NCBI GenBank assembly: GCA_964625855.1 | Contig: CAZVFC010000049.1 | Coordinates: forward strand, 5,030 to 69,029 | DNA: 64,000 bases | Direction: 5' to 3' | Source: JAPLUA01 sp964625855 | GTDB taxonomy: Bacteria; Verrucomicrobiota; Verrucomicrobiia; Limisphaerales; UBA8199 | In this document: positions 45,332-54,859 of the stretch, piece by piece | How positions within the stretch are numbered: position 1 is the first letter of the stretch | How the letters are laid out: each line of letters opens with the position of its first letter | Translations under genes and position numbers: made by a program | Notes under the pieces: generated by a model | Seen by the model: the letters and a program-made list of their open reading frames with translations, nothing else | Database searches by the model: none | Told to the model about the DNA's origin: nothing

Positions 45332-45955
45332 ATGGCAATCTCTGTGGCCATCGTTGAAGACAATCCTGAAGTCCGGCGCAATCTCTCGCGCTACATTGAC
45401 GGCGCGCCCGGATTCCGCTGCCAGTGCCTCTGCGCCACCGCGGAGGAGGCGTTGCGCACGATCCCGCCTTCGCCGCCGGATGTGATCCTGATGGACATCC
45501 AACTGCCGGGCATGAGCGGCATCGCCTGCACGGCCTCGCTCAAGGCCGCGCTGCCGTCGGTGCCGGTCATGATGCTCACGGTGTATGAGGATACGGAGGT
45601 CATCTTCCGCGCGCTGAGGGCCGGGGCGAGCGGTTACCTGCTCAAGCGCAGCGACCCGGCCAAAGTGCTGGAGGCCATTACCGACCTGCACCACGGCGGC
45701 GCGCCGATGACCGACCAGATTGCCCGCAAGGTGATCGAGTCGTTCCATCAATCCAAGCCGGAGGTTCACCCGCAGGACAAGCTCACCGCTCGCGAGGAAG
45801 AAATCCTTGACCATCTCGCCCAGGGTTACGTCACCAAGGAAATCGCGGACCGATTGGGCATCAGCTCCGCCACCGTCCGTTTCCACCTCAAACACATCTA
45901 CGACAAGCTCCACGTTCGCTCGCGCGTCGAGGCGGTGATTAAGCATCTCGGCTGA
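45332..45955 (+). CDS. NarL/LuxR-type response regulator
   Basis: The 207-residue protein has a receiver domain (VAIVEDNPEVRRNLSRYI, phospho-acceptor Asp55 in ILMDIQLPGMSGI, the conserved Lys in GYLLKRSDP) and a LuxR-type helix-turn-helix (LTAREEEILDHLAQGYVTKE, then IADRLGISSATVRFHLKHIY). It begins 12 bp after the sensor kinase gene and is its evident partner. The targets are unknown; the LamG gene 124 bp downstream on the same strand is a candidate. Confidence 0.94.
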   Translation: MAISVAIVEDNPEVRRNLSRYIDGAPGFRCQCLCATAEEALRTIPPSPPDVILMDIQLPGMSGIACTASLKAALPSVPVMMLTVYEDTEVIFRALRAGASGYLLKRSDPAKVLEAITDLHHGGAPMTDQIARKVIESFHQSKPEVHPQDKLTAREEEILDHLAQGYVTKEIADRLGISSATVRFHLKHIYDKLHVRSRVEAVIKHLG

Positions 45956-46079
45956 AATGGCCAACCTATCCAATTGGGGGATGCGCGCCTTCCGGAGTCC
46001 ATGCAAAATCCGCGCGAATGAATCGGACTAGCAACGAAACAAAAGGTGCCCACCCCGGCTCACACACGAAACTAAACTA

Positions 46080-49000
46080 ATGAAACCAACCTCGATCCGA
46101 CATCACCTGGCGCTGGCTGCAGCCGGCGTATTGGCTCTCACGGCCGGGCTGTCCGCTCTCGCCGACTATCCCTCCTCAGTCCTCGCTGACGGCCCACTGA
46201 CCTACTATCGCTTCAGCGAAGCTGCCGTGGTCCCCACTCCGTACCCGCTGGCGACCAATATTGGCACCTTGGGTGCCGTTGCCAACGGCGCGGATGCCGT
46301 GGCACAGGATCCAGGCGTGGTCAGGGGTGTGTCCGGAGCGCTGGCGGACCCGGACAATACCGCCTACAACTTTCCCGGCGGCACCAACACAGCCGTCGTG
46401 ATCCCCTATAATGCGGTGCTGGCCCAAGCCGCGCCCTTCTCGGTCGAGTTCTGGGCCAAACCAAAGTTCCCTGGGTCGTCAATGTCGGCCTGGGGCACCC
46501 CCACGGCCTTCTTCGATTATAACAGCCCGCGCCATGGTTGGCTGCTCTACCAATCCGATTCGAGCCAAAACTACGGCAACGGCTGGATGTTCCGGTTATA
46601 CGCCAATAGCGGCACCGCCATGGTAGCCGATGCCCAAATCACGGCCCCGGTGGATGCCAACGTGTGGTACCATGTTGTCGCCGTTTGGGACGGCGCGACC
46701 GCCAAAATCTACACCAATGGTGTCCTGGCGGTGAGCGCTAACAAGAATTCTAACACGTATAGCCCGCCGACCACTGCGCGGGCGCTGACCATCGGCTCGC
46801 GGGGCAACACCGGCAGCACCGCCACCTACGAATACAACGGCGCGATTGACGAATACGCCTACTACACCAACGCCCTGAGTGCCGCCGACATCGCCGCCCA
46901 CCACGACGCCGCCACGACGAATGCCGCCGGCTATGCCGACCAGGTCCTCGCCCTGAACCCGGCGGGCTACTGGCGCTTCAATGAGAAATTCAACCCGACG
47001 GTGGTCCCGAACGCCGGGACAGGCGGCTTGGCCTTCGACGGCACGTACCGCCAGGGCGCCGCCACCGCGGCTGAGACCGTCGGCGGGATAGATAGCGGCA
47101 ACCGCGTACTGGCGCTCGCTACCAGCAACCCGGGCTATGTCAACATTCCCCCGCTATGGCGCAACAGCGTGAACGCAGCGACGATCGAGTGCTGGATCAA
47201 GCGCAACGGCGAGCAGTCCACTGCGGCCGGCGTTGTGTATTATCGGCATCCCGCGGTGTCCGGCACCGCCGCCAACAGCGGCGGCCTTTGCTTCGCGACC
47301 GGCACCACGCTCGGCTACAATTGGAACAACGGTTCAATCTGGAATTCCGGGCTGACGCCTCCGGACGGCCAGTGGGCCTACGTCGCGCTGGCCATCAGCT
47401 CAAGTCGAGCGGTCATGTACATGTATGACGGCACAACCTGGAGCGCCGCCACGAACACGGTGGCCATCGGCGCCATGCCGATCTACTGGAACATGAACAT
47501 TGGGTATGACAGCGGCAGCGCCAGCCGCTACTTCAACGGCTCGATTGATGAAGTTGCAGTTTACGCCAAGACTCTCAGCGGCAACCAGCTTCGGGGCCAT
47601 GCCTTGGCCGGGTATGGCGACAGTAATCCGCCCACCTTCCTGATTGATCCTCCTGAGTTGACGACCAAAGGAACCATTTACGCCGGCTGGCCGTTTTCGC
47701 TGAGCGTGGATGCTTACGGCGTGCCGCCGCTCACCTTCCAGTGGCGCCAGGATGGGACGAACATTGTCAACGCCACCAATACCACCTATAGCGTCACCAG
47801 CGCGGCGGCGAGCGACAGCGGCAACTATGACGTAGTGGTTACGAATCCCAACGGCAGCACGACCAACACTACCACCACAGCAGTCGCGGTGGTTACCACG
47901 CCTCCGGACGTCGTCACCGGCCTCCGCACCTGGCTTCGGTTCGACGAAACAGGCGGCCTGACGGCGACCGACAGCTCCGGGAATGGCCGCGATGGCACCC
48001 TCCTGAACTTCTATAGCGACCCGGCCCAGTGGGTTCCCGGGCTCATCACCAACGCCCTCTCCGTGAACCCCGACTACTGGGGCGAGCAGCAAGTGGTGGT
48101 GGTGACCAACCTGGAGGCGTTCGACTTCTCCAGCAACCTGGAGTTCAGCTTGTCGGCCTGGGTGTATGTCAATCCGGCGCTGCAAGGGAACAACAACGGC
48201 GGCATCATCGCGCGGGGCTATGGCGGGGGCGGCGAGCAGTACTGCCTGGACATAGATGCCGGCAAGTTCCGCTTCTTCGTGCGCAATGCCAGCGGCACGG
48301 CGATCATTGCTTCCACCACGGTCGCGGCCAACGGCGCGTGGCAACATGTCTGCGGCGTGTACAAAGCCGCGGATGGCCTGATGAAAATCTACGTCAACGG
48401 TGTCCAAGCCGGCACCGCCACGCCTCCGTCCAGCCTGTTCACGGCGAGTCACGAGCTCAGCATCGGCTCCCGGCAATCGGCGAATTACGACGGCGCTCCT
48501 TATGACTTTAATCTGGTGGGCCTCATTGACGACGCCCGCATTTATGGCCGAGCCCTGGTGGCAGCGGAAGTGCAAGCCCTTTACACTGCGGCGCCGACTG
48601 TTGCGCCTAGCGTCGTGCAGGATCCGGTGGGACGCTCCGTTTTCTCCGGCGGCTCAGTGACCTTGAGTGCGGTGGCGGCGGGCACGCTGCCGTTGAAGTA
48701 CCAATGGTTCAGGAACTCGACTGCCGTCTCAGGGGCGACCGCTTCTACCTTGACGCTGGCCAGTGTCACTGCAGCCAATATCGGCACCTACAGCTTGAGG
48801 GTGACAAACGGCGGCGGTTTCACCAACACCGCTCCGGCGGTCGTAGGCTTGTTGCCCGCACCGGAAAACACCTACGAATCCCTGGTGGTCGCCGACGACC
48901 CGGAGGCTTATTGGCGGCTCAATGAAGCGTATGATGGCACGGGGATTATCCTCGACTCGATGGGCCGCCACGACGGAGCGACGCGCTCATGGGGCGGGAC

Positions 49001-50051
49001 TGTGGATGGCGGGGCAGGCTTCACCTACAGCCAGCCCGGCGCCCTGGTGGAGAATCCCGACACGAGCATCCTGTTCCAGAACTACAACCAGAACCTGGTG
49101 ACCGTGCCTTTTTCGACCGGTCTGAATTCGGTCCCGTTCAGCTTCGAGTGCTGGGCCAACCTCAGCAGCCTGCCGGTCAGCCCCAACTTCTACGCCACCT
49201 ACTCTTCTGTGTCTAGCACTGCAGGCGCGGTGAATCGTGGAAGCGGGCTATTCGCCATGGGGCAGTATGGCGACTGGGAGAATTGGTTCTACCTAAACGG
49301 CCTGTGGGGAGTCAGCTATGGCTCCCCGACAGCCGCCAGTCAATGGGTTCATCTGGTCTCGACCTATGACGGTGAATGGCAGCGCCTATACGCGAATGGT
49401 GAGCTGGTTGCCAGCCTGCCCATGTCGTTCTATCCCAATACGACTACTCCGTTCCATATCGGGTCGAGCCGCAGCGATTGGGGCTCCGGCGACAAGTGGT
49501 TTGACGGCCTGCTGGACGAAGTGGCGTGGTACAAGGCCGCGCTGACGCCTGCGCGCGTGAACGCCCACTACACCCTGGGCCTGTATGGCACCAACAGCCT
49601 GCCGGTCTTCGTCCAACCGCCCGCCTCGCAGACCGTGACGGCAGGTGATACCGCGACCTTCACCGCCGCCGCGATCGGCGCTCCAACCATCAGTTACCAA
49701 TGGAAGAAGGACGGGGCAGACATCGCAGGGGCAACCGACCTGACTTTGAACGTTCCCAACGTCTATTACACCGATGGCGGCAGTCAGTATCAGCTCGCCG
49801 TCACGAACGGCGTCGGCGGAGTGGTCAGCCTGCCGGCAACGCTCACCGTCCTGCCGCCGGCCTCGCAGACCAACCTGGTGATTCGCACCTCGACGGGCGG
49901 CCCGGACGCGGTCCTCGAGCTGATCTGGCCTGCCGGCACCCTCTGGTCAGCACCTGCGGTCACCGGCCCATGGACGGCGGTAGAAGGTGCGACGCTGCCT
50001 TACTACACCGTCTCGCCCACGAACGCGGCGACGTTCTTCCGCTGCGAGTAA
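46080..50051 (+). CDS. Large secreted protein with four LamG-like and three Ig-like domains
   Basis: The 1323-residue protein has a signal peptide (LALAAAGVLALTAGLSALA). It alternates concanavalin A-like LamG domains at about 35-280, 285-510, 610-840 and 935-1165 with Ig-like domains at about 515-605, 845-930 and 1175-1260. LamG marks are IDEYAYYTNALSAADIAAHH, IDEVAVYAKTLSGNQLRGHA, IDDARIYGRALVAAEVQALY and LDEVAWYKAALTPARVNAHY. Ig marks are FQWRQDGTN, YQWFRNST and YQWKKDGAD. No enzyme motif is visible, so it is probably a surface adhesin or glycan-binding protein. It may answer to the two-component system just upstream. Confidence 0.85.
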   Translation: MKPTSIRHHLALAAAGVLALTAGLSALADYPSSVLADGPLTYYRFSEAAVVPTPYPLATNIGTLGAVANGADAVAQDPGVVRGVSGALADPDNTAYNFPGGTNTAVVIPYNAVLAQAAPFSVEFWAKPKFPGSSMSAWGTPTAFFDYNSPRHGWLLYQSDSSQNYGNGWMFRLYANSGTAMVADAQITAPVDANVWYHVVAVWDGATAKIYTNGVLAVSANKNSNTYSPPTTARALTIGSRGNTGSTATYEYNGAIDEYAYYTNALSAADIAAHHDAATTNAAGYADQVLALNPAGYWRFNEKFNPTVVPNAGTGGLAFDGTYRQGAATAAETVGGIDSGNRVLALATSNPGYVNIPPLWRNSVNAATIECWIKRNGEQSTAAGVVYYRHPAVSGTAANSGGLCFATGTTLGYNWNNGSIWNSGLTPPDGQWAYVALAISSSRAVMYMYDGTTWSAATNTVAIGAMPIYWNMNIGYDSGSASRYFNGSIDEVAVYAKTLSGNQLRGHALAGYGDSNPPTFLIDPPELTTKGTIYAGWPFSLSVDAYGVPPLTFQWRQDGTNIVNATNTTYSVTSAAASDSGNYDVVVTNPNGSTTNTTTTAVAVVTTPPDVVTGLRTWLRFDETGGLTATDSSGNGRDGTLLNFYSDPAQWVPGLITNALSVNPDYWGEQQVVVVTNLEAFDFSSNLEFSLSAWVYVNPALQGNNNGGIIARGYGGGGEQYCLDIDAGKFRFFVRNASGTAIIASTTVAANGAWQHVCGVYKAADGLMKIYVNGVQAGTATPPSSLFTASHELSIGSRQSANYDGAPYDFNLVGLIDDARIYGRALVAAEVQALYTAAPTVAPSVVQDPVGRSVFSGGSVTLSAVAAGTLPLKYQWFRNSTAVSGATASTLTLASVTAANIGTYSLRVTNGGGFTNTAPAVVGLLPAPENTYESLVVADDPEAYWRLNEAYDGTGIILDSMGRHDGATRSWGGTVDGGAGFTYSQPGALVENPDTSILFQNYNQNLVTVPFSTGLNSVPFSFECWANLSSLPVSPNFYATYSSVSSTAGAVNRGSGLFAMGQYGDWENWFYLNGLWGVSYGSPTAASQWVHLVSTYDGEWQRLYANGELVASLPMSFYPNTTTPFHIGSSRSDWGSGDKWFDGLLDEVAWYKAALTPARVNAHYTLGLYGTNSLPVFVQPPASQTVTAGDTATFTAAAIGAPTISYQWKKDGADIAGATDLTLNVPNVYYTDGGSQYQLAVTNGVGGVVSLPATLTVLPPASQTNLVIRTSTGGPDAVLELIWPAGTLWSAPAVTGPWTAVEGATLPYYTVSPTNAATFFRCE

Positions 50052-50059
50052 GCAGATGC

Positions 50060-50700
50060 GGTGCCGGTACGGTCCCATACGTCGCGCCAGCAAATCGTCT
50101 GGGTGCCGCTTGGCTTGCCCCCCGACCAGTCACATCCCAGGTACCTCCCGATTTCCTTCAGCCCGTTGGAGTAGGTTGGGAAGTAGACGTGCGCGAAGAT
50201 TGCAGACAGAAGATTCCTCGCCGACTGCATCGCCACGGCTATGGCAGTCCCCTCGCTTGGTCCCCCATGACGTTCCATCATCTCTTTCAGGAACCTTGCT
50301 TCGTAACTTCCATAGTGAATCAGGACTGGTTTCTCGACGGTTTCAAGGATGGCAAGGAATTCCCGCCAAATCTTCCCCTCGTCCTCAACGGTGCCCGCCC
50401 ACAGGCTGTGCTGGAGGGCGGACTCGCCGTTGCCGACGCGCAGGCCGATAAGGTAGCAGAAATCACGGTCGGGCAGGCCCTCGACATCCAGATAGACGGG
50501 CGTGATCGTCGCCGTGGATGATTTTGCCGAGGCTGACCTCGCGTCCGAGCGCTTGGGAGAGAACCAGCGCGTCGAACGTCAGCAGCAACCGGTCGTCCTG
50601 GTTGAGCTTGTTGCGGAAGACGAAGCGGATGGGGACGAACTGGGCCGCCTTGCCCCGGCCTTCGGAGGGAACCCGCTCAACGGCGTGAAGACGGGACTCC
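50060..50700 (-). pseudogene. Relic of a TM0106-type RecB-like nuclease gene with internal deletion
   Basis: On the reverse strand ESRLHAVERVPSEGRGK, then DDRLLLTFDALVLSQALGRE and IHGDDHA, match from memory the first half of the TM0106-family RecB-like nuclease / RNase H-like proteins. Directly after, one frame over, ITPVYLDVEGLPDRDFCYLI, WREFLAILETVEKPVLIHYG and YFPTYSNGLKEIGRYLG match the second half. The middle of about 200 residues is missing at about 50500, the frame is shifted there, and the C-terminus is cut off against the end of the LamG gene. No start remains. It is a non-functional remnant, probably of a mobile or defence-related gene. Confidence 0.7.
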
Positions 50701-50913
50701 AGGAGTTGTTCGGGGCGCGGAGCGCCGAGTCCGTGCGTTTCTTCATTCGGCGGGGACTCGTGGACAGGGTTGGCCGCGCTGTCTGGTGTTTGGGCCACGA
50801 GGTCCACAGCCAACCGCCATTTGGCGGCCTTGAGGTTTTCGTTGGCGGTCGGTGCAACGACGCGCTCGGTGTCCGGCACTCCTTCCTGCAATGCCCGGGC
50901 CGCTTCGCGCTGA

Positions 50914-51002
50914 GTACACCGGAGGTACACCGGAGGTACACCGGATGCACAACGGATTTTCCGGTGTACCTCCGGTGTGCATCCGGTGTACCTCCGGTGT
51001 AC
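50914..51002. repeat. Inverted repeat built of iterated 11-mers (locus R2)
   Basis: The left arm is GTACACCGGAG twice, then GTACACCGGAT and a variant unit. The right arm has the inverse (CCGGTGTACCT) four times with small changes, all with period 11. The arms are separated by a short AT-rich turn near 50955. The unit differs from that of R1, but the design (11-mers facing each other) is the same. Confidence 0.85.
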
Positions 51003-51524
51003 ACGCTCTGGGAGCCTCTCCAGCCGGGCGGGTTTGCCGAAGGTTTACTGGAACGGTGGTGGATGTCGTTGACGCAGGTGCTTGGACCTCAATCAGATAC
51101 GCCAGCTTTGGAGGGCACTGCGACAGCGAAAGAGCGGCGGCTTTCCAGCCCTGGGAGGACGCCGAATGAACATCTGGTGTGGACCTGGCGAGGATATGGT
51201 GAGGCGCTGGCGTGCATGGGGACGGGATCTACGGCCAGAGTCAGACTACAATCCGCCCTGATTCGTCCATTGAAGCCAAGGGGGAAGATGGTGAACCCGC
51301 CCCGATTAAGAGCTTGCGCAAAATGCCCAACCTGATCCCAGTCATTCGCTTGACAGCCAGCCTTTCCGAAGCGCCGGTTCTCATCGGCAAATGCTCGACG
51401 CAGCACCCGCGCCTATGAACCGAGGTTTCCTGACTCCCCACCGGCGGCACCGGGTTCTCCAGCCCCGCCGCTGCCAACCGCTCCGCCAAGGGCTCAGGCA
51501 GCTCGCGCGGGACCCAGTGCGTTG

Positions 51525-51830
51525 CCGCTGCAAAACGGCGGCTTGCCCGCAAGCAGTTCGTAGAGCGTTGTACCGAGGGCGTAAAGATCATCTGCCACGG
51601 TCGGGCTGTTCCCGCAAGAGGTTCGGGATATTCTGAAGGGCCGGGTGTTTGGCCGGAGCCCGCGTTACCGCCCCAATCTCCTGCTGTGTTTGCAGGCAGG
51701 CCACACAGTCCGGACGAACGCAGGGCTTGGCCACGTGGGTGAACGAGCCTTTGAGAACCGGCCAGAGCACACCCAGGGCTTCACGGAACTGACGCCGGAG
51801 AGCCGCATCGAAACGGGGGCGTGAACGCAT
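51525..51830 (-). pseudogene. Debris of a Ser/Thr kinase gene and a small Cys-motif protein
   Basis: On the reverse strand DDLYALGTTLYELLAGKPPF (about 51605-51530) is an unmistakable piece of a Pkn-type kinase domain with nothing before or after it in frame. Before it, RRQFREALGVLWPVLKGSF and KPCVRPDCVACLQ (about 51830-51690) resemble the C-x4-C-x2-C part of a short protein often seen near transposases in Verrucomicrobia. Neither has an intact frame. The remaining parts of 50060-52123, apart from R2, show nothing I can identify. Confidence 0.5.
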
Positions 51831-52123
51831 AGAGGGTGTACGCCATATAATGTACATACACCCAAGCACTAAATGCCGATGCGTTCAGACACGGCTGCCC
51901 CCCCGAGAAAACTGACCCATTACGCACAATCCAGCCAACCGCCCCCGCGCTTCCACCCGCAAAGCCACCTGGAACTTCAAGGGTAGCTCTGGTTCGGCCC
52001 GAAGTCTGGCCAACGGCCAATCGTTTCCGTGAACGTGATTCCGCTATGCCTGGACCGTGACTTCTCGTAGCCTTGCCTTCGCTCAGCATCCGTTGCCGTA
52101 ACAAAAGAACAACACAAACCGCA

Positions 52124-54730
52124 ATGAAGTTCCTTCTCCTCCGATTCAGTGCGATGCATGTCGCAGTGCCTGTCGGCTTGTTATGGGCGGTGGCCCTGCT
52201 CAGCTTTGCTCAAACGCCGGGCCACTGCGCCGATCCATCCCGCCAATACATCAAGGAATGGTTGCTGTGCGGGCCCTTTCCCGCGCTGGGAGGGGCGCAA
52301 CCGGAACCCGACGCAATTCGTTTGCCAGGGATGTATAGGGACTGGCTTCAGGCCAATGGCGGAGAGGCCAAGGCCAAGCCGGTGGCGGGCCAGGTGGTTT
52401 CGTTCCAGGGCGGTTCCTGCACGTGGGTACGCCACGTCTCGCCCAAGAATGCGGTCAACCTCGATGCGGCTATCACCAAGGCCGACAACGTGGTGGCCTA
52501 CGCATACGCGGAAATTGACTCCCCGAGGGAACAGGCCTGTATTCTCGCCCTGGGCAGCAACGACGGCGTCCGGGCCTGGCTTAACGGCGAGGCGGTCCTG
52601 GACTGCCCCGGGCCGCGCGGCCTGCAGATGGACCATAACGTCGCGCCGGTCGCGTTGCGCCAAGGCCGCAACTCGCTGTTATTGAAGATCGAAGAGCGCG
52701 GCAACCGTTGGGCGTTCGCTTGCCGCTTCCTTCCCTTTTCCCAAGAAGGAATCGCCGAGCGCCTGCGGTTTTTCGAGGTCGTCTCGCGCGAGGACGGCAC
52801 GCCCGTCATCCGCGCGCGCCAATCGCAGCACCTCACCTCGGCGGTGCTGAAATCCGCGAAGTTCGAGGCGACGTCCGTGGGGGCTCCGCAAGTCGTCCTC
52901 TGGACCGCCGACTGGGCCGCCGGGGAAGAGCTTCCTATCGGCGTGGATACCCGGAACTTCGCTCAATACCTGTTGCGGACCAGGACCATGCTCGCGGAAG
53001 GGGGCGAGCAAGATTCAACCATGCCATTCACCGCCGGCCGGCGCGTCGAGCATGTCCTGTTCGAAAATGGCCGCACCACCTACAAGATCGTCGTCGGAGG
53101 TGATGCCTCGGAGAGCGAAAACTGGGCCGCTGGTGAGTTGCGGCATTGGCTCGAGGAAGTCGGCGGCGCGTCCCTCGCGTTAGCAACCGACAGCGCCCTG
53201 CCCGAATCGGGCAACGTGATCGTCGTAGGCTGGAACAGCCTGGCGCAGAAGATGATTGGCGCGAGCACCCCGCCGCCGAAAGACGACGATGAGTCGTTCA
53301 CGTACCGCAGTGCCGGGCCCGCGGTGGTCATCTGGGGCGGCAAACAACGCGGCTCCATGTATGGGGTCATGTCGTTCCTCGAGCGCGAGCTGGGCGTGCG
53401 CTTCTACACGCCGAAGGTGACGGTTACCCCGAAGAAGGCCAAGTACGTCTTCACCGGGCTCAACCACTCCGAGAAGCCGGGCGTCCGCGTCCGGAACGAC
53501 TTCTATTACGAGGCCTTCGACCCGACCTGGGCCGCCCGCAACCGCGTCAACGGCGCCATGGGCTACCGCAAGCAGCCCGGCGGGGTCGAATGCTATTGGG
53601 CGGTCCACACGTTCTACCCGCTCATGCCGCCGGAGGAGTTCTTCAAAGACCACCCGGAATACTACAGCCTCCTCGACGGCAAGCGCACCGCCGACCGCGC
53701 CCAGCTCTGCCTCTCCAACCCCGAAGTCCTCCGCATTATCACCGAGCGGATCAAGCAGAAGATGCGCGAGCTCCCGGAATACCTCATTTACGACGTGTCG
53801 CAAAACGACTGGAGCAACCCCTGCCAATGCCCAGCCTGCCAGGCAATCGTGGACCGCGAAGGCAGCCAGTCCGGCCCGATCATCCAGTTCGTCAACCAGG
53901 TCGCCGACAATGTGAAGGCGGAGTTCCCCGGCAAGTTCATCGGCACCCTCGCCTACAGCTACACGCGCAAACCGCCCCGCACTCTGAAGCCGCGCGACAA
54001 TGTCGTCGTCCGTTTCTGCAGCATCGAGTGCTGTTTCGCCCATGACTTCACAACCTGCCCGGAAAACAAGAGCTTCGTGGCCGATATGCAGGGCTGGGCC
54101 GCGATCGCCCCGCACATCTACATCTGGGATTACGTCGTCAACTTCAGCCACTACGTCATGCCGTATCCGAACTTCCGTGTGCTGCAGCCCAACATCCAAT
54201 TCTTCCGCGACCACAAGGCGATCGGCATCATGGAGCAGGCGGCCTACCAGAGCCGGGGCGGAGAATTCGCCGAACTGCGCGCCTACCTCCTCGCGAAGCT
54301 GCTCTGGAATCCCGAGGCGGATGTCGAGCCCATCATCAACGACTTCATGCACGGGTACTATGGGCGCGCCGGCCAATACGTCCGGGCCTACTTCGATCTC
54401 CTCCACAACCGCCTCACGCCCGAGACCCACATCCACCTCGGTCTTCAGCATGATGACAAGCTCTTCTCCGACGAGTTCGTCCGCCAGGCGGAGTCACTCT
54501 TCGACCAGGCTGAAGCCGTCGCCGACACCGAAGCCGTCCGCCAACGCGTCGAAATGGCACGCCTGCCGATCATGTATCTGAAGTGCAAGCGCAGCCCCGT
54601 GATCGCGAGGCAAGACGGCACCTACGTTCGTTTCTGCGAGATCGTCAAACGCGAAGGCATCACGCACTACGCCGAAGCCGGCGAACCCCACAAGAAGGCC
54701 TTCCACGCCGAAGTCGAAGCCGGCAGGTAA
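52124..54730 (+). CDS. DUF4838 (alpha-glucuronidase-like) exported protein
   Basis: 868 residues from ATG 52124, chosen because a signal peptide follows (VPVGLLWAVALLSFAQTPGH). Residues about 40-220 form a beta-sandwich binding module (YIKEWLLCGPFPALGG, SNDGVRAWLNGE). Residues about 340-450 resemble the N-terminal domain of alpha-glucuronidases (AAGELRHWLEEVGG, YGVMSFLERELGVRFYTP). The rest is DUF4838 (VRVRNDFYYEAFDPTWAARN, CPACQAIVDREGSQSGPIIQ, KPRDNVVVRFCSIECC, WDYVVNFSHYVMPYPNF). Proteins of this type are associated with polysaccharide breakdown, but their substrates are mostly unknown. It is monocistronic here, between the relic region and the convergent Kelch gene. Confidence 0.85.
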   Translation: MKFLLLRFSAMHVAVPVGLLWAVALLSFAQTPGHCADPSRQYIKEWLLCGPFPALGGAQPEPDAIRLPGMYRDWLQANGGEAKAKPVAGQVVSFQGGSCTWVRHVSPKNAVNLDAAITKADNVVAYAYAEIDSPREQACILALGSNDGVRAWLNGEAVLDCPGPRGLQMDHNVAPVALRQGRNSLLLKIEERGNRWAFACRFLPFSQEGIAERLRFFEVVSREDGTPVIRARQSQHLTSAVLKSAKFEATSVGAPQVVLWTADWAAGEELPIGVDTRNFAQYLLRTRTMLAEGGEQDSTMPFTAGRRVEHVLFENGRTTYKIVVGGDASESENWAAGELRHWLEEVGGASLALATDSALPESGNVIVVGWNSLAQKMIGASTPPPKDDDESFTYRSAGPAVVIWGGKQRGSMYGVMSFLERELGVRFYTPKVTVTPKKAKYVFTGLNHSEKPGVRVRNDFYYEAFDPTWAARNRVNGAMGYRKQPGGVECYWAVHTFYPLMPPEEFFKDHPEYYSLLDGKRTADRAQLCLSNPEVLRIITERIKQKMRELPEYLIYDVSQNDWSNPCQCPACQAIVDREGSQSGPIIQFVNQVADNVKAEFPGKFIGTLAYSYTRKPPRTLKPRDNVVVRFCSIECCFAHDFTTCPENKSFVADMQGWAAIAPHIYIWDYVVNFSHYVMPYPNFRVLQPNIQFFRDHKAIGIMEQAAYQSRGGEFAELRAYLLAKLLWNPEADVEPIINDFMHGYYGRAGQYVRAYFDLLHNRLTPETHIHLGLQHDDKLFSDEFVRQAESLFDQAEAVADTEAVRQRVEMARLPIMYLKCKRSPVIARQDGTYVRFCEIVKREGITHYAEAGEPHKKAFHAEVEAGR

Positions 54731-54859
54731 GGACTCTGAGCTTTCAGGCACGTTGAACCTTCAGGGTTCCTATCGGAAAACCCCAGGGAGATGACTGATC
54801 GCTCAATCCCGCACTCCGACCCGATACAGGATCGGAGCTGGGCGCGGGGCCACGTTTGG

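Noticed and set aside
41836..51002. Iterated repeats as a CRISPR array
   Set aside because: Units are 11 bp, directly adjacent with no spacers, and face each other as inverted repeats; no cas genes are present.
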